Assembly: GCA_950295325.1 (NCBI GenBank)
Contig: OX485806.1
Location: 7,504,001 to 7,568,000 of the forward strand
DNA: 64,000 nucleotides
Source of the DNA: Polytrichum commune
Taxonomy: Eukaryota > Streptophyta > Polytrichopsida > Polytrichales > Polytrichaceae
Reading direction: 5' to 3'
The notes beneath the pieces are model-generated. The model did not search any database, had not been told where the DNA came from, and saw only the letters and a list, made by a program, of their open reading frames with translations. Both the position numbers and the translations under genes were made by a program. Below, piece by piece: positions 50,401-60,300 of the stretch; the stretch's first letter is position 1, and the number at the start of each line of letters is the position of its first letter.

Positions 50401-51916
50401 TCTTCAGGTTTAGCATGCCAAAGAGACCATCTGCTCAAACAGGGAAGGGTTTATTCATTGGTGGTGTGCACTCTTTGGCTCAAGCTAAGTTTGTTGGTGT
50501 TGATAGATTCTCATTAGTTACATGCCTGAAAAGCAGAGTAAAGAGCCAGCAAAGGAATCGGTGGACAAAATTGAGGAAAACCCTTCACAGCGAAGTGTTA
50601 AAATGGGTCCAGGACCTGTTTTCAGCTCACTGGCTATGAACGAGGAAGATGGAGAGGAGGGAGGGTATGCTCTCCTTTTGCTTTACTTGAGAGTGGATTT
50701 TCAGGGAGGAGTTGAATGGACAATTTAGAACAGAGCAATTTTGTTATTCTGTAGATGGTATCTTACCGTTTCAAATACACTTCTTTTTTTCTCAAAAGAT
50801 TCAGTGGAACAGCTCAGAGTACTGCCTTTTTATTGATTCCATAAGATTCCTGTAAAGAATTGCTGAATATGCTTTGTCAGTGAGTCGATTAGAGATGGAG
50901 TAATTCATTCTGGAGAATGTTCTGTACATATGTTAGCTGCTGTACGAGGTATTGCTTAATTGTGGGAATGATGAACTCATGCAATTTGCAGCACCATTTT
51001 GGAGCCAATGCATGTATGTGCTAGGGAGGGAGATTTAGAAGGTCTTGGCAGTCTCCTTGATGTTGGCAGTCTCCTTGATGGTGGCAGCCTGATTAATGTG
51101 AAGGGTGTGTGCACTTTACTCTTTCATTGATTTAAGATTTTACTTACAACTTTTCAGCACTTGCATTTATTCTGGAGACTTGCAAATTGAAGATAGTTAG
51201 GTTTGAGATCTTGTGATTGTTGGCACAAGCCTGACCAGTGTGATGTTTAGGTCATATACCAGGAATTATGGCTGAAAGCTAATTGCTCTTTTTCTTATGT
51301 GCAGATAGTGACGGTCGCACACCTTTGATCTGGGCAGCAGATCGTGGTCACTTGAGTGCAGTGGAGATGCTTGTAGCCAAGGGTGCAGAACTCCATGCTA
51401 AGGTACCTCTGGTAGCAGCTTGAAGCTTGAATTTTTCTTATAGTCAGGAGAGGTTCCTTGTGGCACAAAGGAAATTTATCAAGCCAAGTAGTCTTAGTAG
51501 TAGTTACACATTTTGTTTTATTACTCTGCTAGTTCTGAGGAGGGATCTTTGGATCGTTTGTCACAGTTAAAACATGATGAGACATTCCTATTTGGATATC
51601 TCAAGAGAAGTGTTGTCACCGGGTGCCTTCAATAAACGTGCAAGCTGGCTGGGTGTCGAAACCATGGACCTGTCTGTATGATCATATTTATAACAGTGGA
51701 GGTCATGAATGTCAAATACTAATATTGACCTACGTCTATCTACAGGATCTTGAGGGGCAGACAGCTCTACATTATGCAACTGTTTGTGAGCGCGAGGCCA
51801 TTGCAAAGTACCTGGTTGAGCATGGAGCTGATGCAAATATTGCTGACAATGATGGAGCTACTCCACTCAAACTCTGTCCACCACACTGGGTGTGGCTACG
51901 GGGCACTTCGACATAA
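47475..51916 (+). CDS. ACBP: Class II acyl-CoA-binding protein with ankyrin repeats, gene A, 453 aa
   Basis: Binds long-chain acyl-CoA esters. Plant class II ACBPs are anchored in the ER/plasma membrane and use the ankyrin repeats to hold protein partners. Exons: 47475-47960, 49553-49812, 50203-50308, 50537-50664, 50992-51104, 51305-51402 and 51746-51916, all closing in frame. MADWQEIVQTVIIGIVFAYM begins a signal-anchor helix (about 7-27). A long Glu/Asp/Ser-rich linker follows to about 185. The ACB domain is at about 190-282 with YYKIATEGPC and ARAKWNAWQKLG, the ligand-binding Tyr/Lys and KW signatures. Ankyrin repeats fill about 340-440 (DGRTPLIWAADRGHLSAVEM, then GQTALHYAT). The protein ends CPPHWVWLRGTST. 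Exon 5 contains an in-frame 18-bp tandem duplication (SLLDVG repeated). The exon 4 acceptor (CCTGAAAAGCAG) has a poor pyrimidine tract, but the frame and paralogy support it. It is a tandem paralogue of gene B. Confidence 0.94.
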
Positions 51917-54323
51917 TGCTGCCCTTGTCTGTGGCCCCAGATTGAGTGGAGCATTGAATGGTCTGGTCTGAGCACCATAGTCTACAGATGCCAAGAGCAT
52001 CTATGTAAAAACCCAAATTTCAGATTGCTCTGGCACCCTTATGACTATACAGTCTACATGCCTGGTCCTTGTAGGCTCTCTCTTCGTCACCTGACTTTGA
52101 TGACATTTTAAGAAAATCCCTCATATTGGAAAGGGAAGCTCGGTGTAATTGTCCGTGAAACTCTGTTTATATGTGAATACTTTTGTTTCTGGAAACTTTA
52201 TTGCGGGTTTATAACTCGGTGAGGCTACACCTACATGTTTTTCACCCTCTTCCTATGAGGGGGAGCCTGGGTTAAGTGTTGGCATTTTTTTAGTGAATGG
52301 AACACAGTAATCGATACAGAACTTGGAAAACTGTGTACTTGCCACACATGTAGTAAACTTTTCATCGCTGTTCATATGTTAATAGTTTTGTCTTCTTAAA
52401 CACAACTGAAATTGATCCATTTTTGGTGTTCTGATTAACTCTTCATCAAATTCCGGAGCGTTTTCTGACGAGTGGCTTGGGAGAGGTTTTTGTTCGGAGA
52501 GTCTCCCAAGAATTATATGTTGGATGGAATTGCACGCCTCACTGACCTTGCAGCATATCTTGAGTGAGATGAACGGTGCTCGAACCCAATTATAGGTAAC
52601 GCATCCCAGGGCATCCCTGGTCTACGTCCTCGTTCAAGGCAGACTAGGATCTATGGAAGTCCAGTCCACTTCTCGATACAAGAAACGTTGTAGCTCAATA
52701 ACTTGATGGAATTGAAGAAGTCACAATAGCAGGATTGCGCAATACTCTTTCAGGAGCAGCCTATTAAACATTGGAGTTGCTCCTTTTATCAAAAAGAGAA
52801 ACTGGTAGGTGGCAATGATGATCATGCCTTTTCTCTTTTCTTTTCTTCAGTAGACAAATCCCATCGGATGATTGAAGAGCGCTGCACAACCAATTGATCA
52901 ATCACCTACTCTCGAAAGTAAAGCTGAGGCAAGTAGGACTCATTATGGACAATGACATGTGGAGTACAATTCTTTGCTGTTGAATGTCATTCGACTTGAT
53001 GAGTAATGTACATAGTTACTTTCGGGATCGAAACTCCGAATTGCTCAATCTTGACCCACAAGGAAAATCTCTGGGTCACGCAAACCTTCTTCCCGTGTTG
53101 CTTGGCCTTTTTGAGTCTCCTGTAGGTACCCGGCTGTTCGAACAATTCGTATGGTTCCTACCGGCCGAACCGGTGGAGGTTTCATTATGTTCCGGCGAAG
53201 ATCCTTCTCAGAAAGGTCACGTACTCAATGGTGATCGGCATCACACAGCACGGAGACCGGCATTATTTCTCGATGACTTGTTGCAGAGGGTGGCTACCCT
53301 AGATCTGAGGCTCTGATGGTAATCCTGCTCGTCACCGCCATTGTAATTCGCGCAGGGACATACATACATAACTTATTACTAAGTGTGATCGATCGCTGGA
53401 GTTGTCATGGAATCACAACAATGTCCTTGGGGTTAAGTAATAAGTTATTGGTTGTCTGTCCAGTCCAGTTGCTTGTGCTATCGTCACAATTGGAATGGTT
53501 CAGAGCGAGGGAGGAAGATTTGGTAAAAGTGTTTGCTAATGTAAGTAGTGGGAGGCTATCTTGTGCGTTCATCTTTCCATGTGAGACGTGGTCACCGAAG
53601 TTGATGCGTAGAGCTTGTTGAAAAGTCACACTGCAAGTAGAAGACATGGGGTTAAGTTAGGAGTTAGTAGGCCACATGGAAATCTGTGTATCGGGTTAAT
53701 CCTTGAACATCCCGCAAAATTGTTTCCGGTTTTCAACCAAAAGCGTCCTAGGTCGTTGCTTACCCACAAATTTACGCTAGCTCGTGCTTCTAGGCACGCC
53801 TCGTAGTTTTTCCGTTATTAGAGATGACTTCCATATCGGCAATTGGCGTTTCGTGAACAGGGCCAATCACTCCACCTGATTTATTTTAATTTATTTCCTT
53901 CTCTTTTTGGTTTCTACTTAAGGAGACGACCTGGCACTGAGAACCTGTAATTTGGTTCTGTGTGGGCTTTTTGGCTTTGCTTGGCGCTTTCGAGGTATAA
54001 TTCCGCTTGTGGCGCTCACGTCCTGTCTGCAGGCTGTCCGAAGGATACAAGGATCCACAATTACTTACATGTTTATGGTAGCGGGTGAAGAAGCATGAAA
54101 TTTAATTGACAGATCATGTTTGGGTTCAATATGAGCATGTAGAAAGAACATCATCATCACGAATCGCATCATCGCATCATCAATATTATCATTAGCTTAT
54201 GTACCCTGTGCTCATGTTGCAGATAGTTCGTTACAGCAATTGAGAGACACGCATGCAAAAAGGGAGGAGGGAAGGGCATTCTAGGACATTCAAGAACATT
54301 CCTGACAACATCTGTTTGTGAAG
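51917..54323. other. Spacer between the ACBP genes, with 5' region of gene B
   Basis: No third ACBP fragment was found. A CCGG-rich open stretch at 52984-53316 resembles no family. An imperfect hairpin with 13-bp arms (ATAACTTATTACT at 53368-53380 and its complement at 53436-53448) lies in the middle. A possible leader acceptor for gene B is CTCATGTTGCAG near 54222. Confidence 0.4.
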
Positions 54324-57300
54324 ATGGCGGACTGGCAAGAAGCTGTGCAGTCGATCATGATAGGTTTCGTGTTCGCGTACATGGTGACGAAGCTCTTCTC
54401 GCTCATGTCCTCCTTTCGCGAGGACAAATTGCGCGTGGTTTCCTACAATGAGGATGTTGCTCCTGCAGATGGGCAAAATGTTCCTCGCTCTATTCCTGAG
54501 GAGGAATTAGAAGCCGACGGAGATGATGAGCAAGTGAGCCCTGAGACTACTGCCCCGTCGTCGTCCTCTTCAGCCTCTGAACCGGAAGGCGATGATCACC
54601 ACACACTGGAAATGATCCCTCACGCTTATGATGAAATCCATGTTGCTACTGATGGCGGAGCTCTTTCCGAAGTTTCAATTCCCGAGAACGACGACGACAA
54701 AGAGGAAGTGGTGAAATCTCCGGTGGTCTGTGATGATACGAATGATGTGGCGACGGAGGAATTGGATGATAAGGTTGCTTCTCTCGGCGAAGAAGGAGCA
54801 GTGATTGCTTTGGTATGTCTTCTTCTTCTTCTTCTTTTTCTTCTTCCTTTTTGATGGGTCTCTCTCTCTCTATCTTCCGAACCTACTTTCCTCTACCTGG
54901 AGAGCTCATCTCTGAGTCAGGAAGTCATCTTTTTCGTTAGAATACTAATAAAATAATGTTGGGTTGAAAGGTGTGAAGGGTGCCCTTCCCTTGCGGTTCA
55001 ATTTAGGATGTAGAGGATAAGGGCGCATTATTTGTAGGCTCGTGCGATTGATGACTCTGCTCAAGATCAAAATACCATAAGTTCAGCTTTATTCAGTGAC
55101 GTTTTTTGTTGGGGTGCTCACAAGATGTGATGACCCTGATCAGCGAGTACGGAGCACATCCATCAATCTCTTCCGAACCTACTCTCCTCTATCTGGAGAG
55201 TTCATCTCTGAATCAGCAAGTCAGCTTTTTATTAGAATACTCTTTAAGAATTCTTGGGTAGGAAGGTGTGAAGAGTGTCCTTCCTTGTGGCTTAATTGAG
55301 GATGTAGAGAATGTAGAGGCTTAATTAAGGCCGCATTATTTGTAGGCCCATGTGATGGATAAATTTGTTCACAGTGAAAGATCATATTACCATAAGTCCA
55401 GTCTTTATTCAGTGAAATTTTGGTTGGGATAGTCGCAAGATGTGATGACCCCTGATCAGCGATTGGGGAGCACATTCATTGAATGGGTTTGGAGGAATTT
55501 CTGTCTATGACGGTAGTGAGAACTTTGAACATTTTACACCGAGCCACAAGTACACATCCTTTGATTTTGTCTGCCATTCTGGAACCTGAGATGTTTTGGT
55601 CTTGGTACGAGAGAGAGATTTGTAAAATGAAGTCCACAACGGTTCTTTCTCCTTCCTCCTTTTTATTCTGTAGCTAAAATTTGGGTTTTCTTTGTCAGAA
55701 ATGAGTTATTTGCAAGTTTCAGATCCCTTTTTTTGTGAAGGGGCGTGTATTTTCCTATGGCCAAAGGACTTTTTGTCAAAATTAGTGGTTCTCTGGGACT
55801 ATAAGATGGGCTTTTAACCTTTAGAGTTTCTTTATCCTTTCGTTGGCTTTTAAAATCGATCCCAAGAAGTGAACAGTGGGACTATTACTTTGTACCAACA
55901 TATTCGTTACAATCGAGACAAGTGTTATGATATTTCAAAGCTCTCCATTTCGAACACACAGATTGTCAATTTCACCGTTGGAGCTAGATATGGCTGTCTC
56001 TAGATGATTCTACTCTCGTTTGATACCCATAGGGCTAGTAATTGGGACGTGTCACACAAATTGTATGACACTGTATGTTTGCGTTAAAACCCCATTCAAG
56101 AAAAGCTAGTGGGGATCTGTTTGTATCTTATAGGGATTGCCAAATGCCTTCTGACAGCTGATAAACGTAAGTGCAATCCTCAGGATAGATGTAATGCATC
56201 GTCAACAAGTATTACCAATAATTTGTAATCTTTCAACGGGATTTGTCATGTCCCGGTTGAAAGATGACCTGGTAATGACAGTTTCAACCAGGTTATTCAG
56301 TTTGGTAGGTGCCATGTAAGGTCTCTGGTCCAGCCTCCCAAACATCCTCAGAAAATGTTTGGAAATGAAAATTTGTCCTGCCTCATCATGGGTGAAGGAA
56401 ATTTTTGATGAAGGCAGTCATGATTATTTTTAATTCTTAAAATTAATAAATTAAAATGAGTCAAATTGTCCACTCATAATTTGTTGCTGCTACATGGTAG
56501 TTGGATCATTAGTGCTAGCTTGTTTCCGAGCATGGTTGCATGAGTTGATGAGCTTCAGATAATGCATTCTATAAGTGAAGGTGTGTTCAAAATGCTTGCC
56601 ATATAAAGACAAAACTGCAGATTTGGATCAAAGATGATGCAGTACAGTGCGGTACCCTTTCATGTTCCATTGCATTGACTTGATTGGATACTGTGTTGTT
56701 TTGATGTTGAAATGAACACATTGCGACTTCCAGGTAGACCTAGTTGATTTTATAGTGAGTGGCTGTTCTCATTCAGGATCCTTCCCAGGGGTGCCTTTTG
56801 TTTGCAATTTTGAGCAGCCAGCTCTACACAGATGTGCATATCCTTCCAGTTTGTGGATATCAAATGGCATGCTTTGAATTCCTGTCCTTTTTCAATTCAA
56901 CAGAAGTTCCAAATCTCACTTGCTGGCTTAGTTCTCTCTGATGGAATTTTGAAGATTCTGTTTTCTGTATTTCAGTCGGAAGGAGCTGGTGAGGATGTAA
57001 CAAAAGAATCTGAGGAGGGGAATGTTACCGATGATTGGGAAGGTGTAGAAAGCACTGAATTAGAGGAGCTCTTTGGGGCTGCTTCCACCTATGTGACATC
57101 CCTGGTAACCTTGCCAGGTGTCAAGCCCTCGAGTGATGCAATGCTGCAGTTTTATGCCTATTACAAAATCGCGACTGAAGGGCCATGCTCCACCACTCAA
57201 CCATCAGCTTTTCAACCTACTGCGCGGGCCAAATGGTATGCCACCTTATCTGTTCAATTTCTGAAAGGTGTCTTGCCAATATGTAGGTTCTGTATTATGA

Positions 57301-60300
57301 TGAATGATCTAAATTGATGTTAGAGAAATTCTTAGTAGTAAAGAATTGTCACAGGTGCAATTCAAGACGAGTCTTAAAATAAAAAGGATGCTTAGAAAGA
57401 TGGGATACGGAATCTTTTTCTTCTAGTATTGAGAGAAATATTAGTCCTTTTGAGTCAAGCTGGAGAAAACTACCTGGCCATTTTATAGCACAGCTGATGA
57501 GAGTATAGTATCCAGTGACATAGATTACGCTGGCAGGCATTAAGAGCGGTATTATAAGCGGAGGGGCCATTGTGGTGGCGTTCATTTGTGCAAGGACTGC
57601 GTGGCAGAAGCTGGGAAGTATGCCTCAGGAGGAGGCTATGGAGCAGTATGTGGCTGTTCTCACCGAAATCGATCCCACTTGGCAGAGGAACCAACGCAAG
57701 GTACCATAATTAGTGTTGGTTTTCCTGCATTGCTTTTATGGATGTACCTTCAAGCCAGATTCTAGTTCATTGCTACTTGAATTCCGCCTTTTTTTTTTAG
57801 TAGAGAATCTAAATCACAGTCATGGCCACTCTACACTATGGCCAAGGGCCATGACCAGGAATTGGGCCCTTGAAACTCATCCGAAGGCTGTACCATGGAA
57901 AATTGAAATTGAGATTTTTTGTGGTCACGGACCTTCAAGTGTACGTAAGACACATACACTCGGGCTCTCAACTGAATGCTATTTTAGTACCATTCTATTA
58001 TTGTGGGCCCTTCCACGATAGTAAGTTATAATGAATAGCGGGTTGTGATATTTTGAAGTGTCATGGTCTCCTGGTTTTGTATAAGAACCACCTCTTTGAG
58101 GTAGGCTTGATGCAAAATTCTGTAGAACATAAACAGTATCTAGTTCATGCCATGTAGGACTTCATGTAGGTTTTTCATCCATTGAAACTCCCTTGGTCCC
58201 TGAGGCCCTAAGGCTCTAGTGCAAAGTGAAGAGGGATGGTCTCGGCGTTTTCCATCAATGAGAGGTTTTAGAGTTCACTGATCACATGCCCTCAAGCTTT
58301 GGTGTAAAGTGCCCCTCAGACACCAACTGGACAAGCAAGAAAAGGAGTCTGTTGGGGTAGTTCAGACTGCTTTGGTTTCTTCTTGAGTTTGCAATCTTTG
58401 GCAGTGTCTCATTTGTACATGCTTATAAATTTAGAAGAGAGCACTGGACGAGGAAGCTGTGGAGCAGTTTGCAGGCAACCTTTCCCTGCCAAGTGACAGC
58501 TTGGACTCAGTACCAGTCTTCGGCTCTATGGACACAAGGGAGGAAGCTGGAGAGGAGACATGGTATGTGCCCTCAAACTTTCTTGTTGTTCACGTGGGAG
58601 AGGTCTAAGAGCCAACAGTTCTGGTTTAGTTGTTCTTGAAGCAAGTTCCTTCCATAGTATAGTTATCCACTAATTCAATGGGGCTTTTTGTCGGGAGTTG
58701 GTCCATCATTAATTTCCATTGATTTATGATACATCATCAATAATTTCTCTTCATTGTGGTGCATCCCTGGAGGAAGAGTTTGAATTTGAGCGAAGAGCAA
58801 CCTACTTCGGTTCTTTGAGGGCCAAATTCATTCTAGCACCTTTTGGCATGCCAAAATGAGTTTGACTCTCAACGAACCCATATAGAATGTTCTTTGTTAC
58901 CGAACATGGAAGGTGTTATATGCAAACCAACTCCCAACCAAAAGTCATGTTGGCTAATATTTATGATTGATTTCTTGTCAACTTCAATTGTGTTTATATA
59001 TAAATTTTTGTGTAAATGTAATTTAAAGAACAAACATTGGGTTCAAACAGAGTCAATAAATTCAAAACAGGCACGCCGGAGACACCTTTTCCACAATACA
59101 ACTCTGGTTACTTGTCTATGTTGAGTTCAAATGTTTAAATAGTTGTTCTTGCACTGTGCAGCACCGTGGAGTCAATCCATACATTTGCTATGGAGGGCAA
59201 TTTAGCAGGGCTTGGACAGCTTCTTGATAGTGGCACTGCAGTTGATCTAAAAGGTACATGATGTTCCGTAAATGATCTTGAGTGGCGAGGGCTTCAAATG
59301 TAGTTTTCCCTGTTCCCTTTAACCCTTAAAGGTTTCATGCTACCATTTTATGGTCTACGTGAATGTTTGTACAAGCTGCCAACAAGTATTAAAGCCAGCT
59401 TGCACTTGGTTTGCAAAATATAACTAATTTGAACACAACCTATCACAAAGTGGAAGTAAATATACGATTATATCTATGTACGTAGGATATCTTTATAGTG
59501 AGGTCATTTGTAAGAGTTCAAATCTCAGTAGGTTTGTTTTGGTATATGTGTTGGTCTGGTTAAAACAATGCAATTGATAAAATCGGTGATTGTCAAGGGG
59601 TCACTTTTGACATCATCAGCTAAAAACAACATTAAATAACCTTAAAAATCTTCGTTTGATGCCCTGAGGCCCAAAATGGGCCTCTAGGACCTTGAAGGGT
59701 TAACAGCCTATGGATTTCCTCTATGTTTCTAATATGGGACTTCTTAATGTCGAGGAGAATACCTAGCTGGAGAATTACATATGCCCGTCAAACGAAAGTA
59801 GCTCAAAGAAAAGGTCTGGCTGAGCCTCCTCTGTCATTGACCACCACAATGTAGGATGGCATTTAATTAGAGTCAATCACACATCCCAGGATGAATCAAG
59901 AGTGGGGCCTAAGTGGCGTCCTGTACTTTGGGTGTGCAGATAGTGATGGTCGCACACCTTTAAGTTGGGCTGCAGATTGTGGGCATTTGAATGCAGTGGA
60001 GATTCTTGTAGCAAAAGGTGCAGAACTCAATTCTAAGGTATGTGGGGTGGTAGCCTGGATCTTGAGCACCAGTTTATGTATCCCGAACCAGCTCAGAAAT
60101 CTAGTAGTTTGGTTTAAAAGTGCAGCCCCTCTTCCAACTTTTTTGGGCTCAGTTGCTAGATGGACACAAACCAAAAGGTGTAGGGATAACTGATACTGCC
60201 AAAAATTTGTACTCAACACTCGTGTTTAAAGATGATTTACTGGATTTGGTAAAATATATGTAGTATTGAGCTTGTAGTTTATCCCCAGGTAAGATTCTCA

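Noticed and set aside
52984-53316. 110-residue plus-strand open frame as a gene
   Set aside because: No family resemblance, no paralogous counterpart upstream of ACBP-A, and codon use unlike the real exons; likely a chance frame in a GC-richer patch.
53290-53330. LTR-retrotransposon primer-binding site (ACCATCAGAGCC on the minus strand)
   Set aside because: It resembles the initiator-Met PBS only loosely (TGGTATCAGAGC expected), and no paired LTRs or gag/pol were found.
55128-55215. C/D-box snoRNA in ACBP-B intron 1 (TGATGA ... CTGA)
   Set aside because: A CTGA follows the supposed C box after only 2-3 nt, the second copy and the gene A copy lack a D box at the right distance, and no terminal stem forms.
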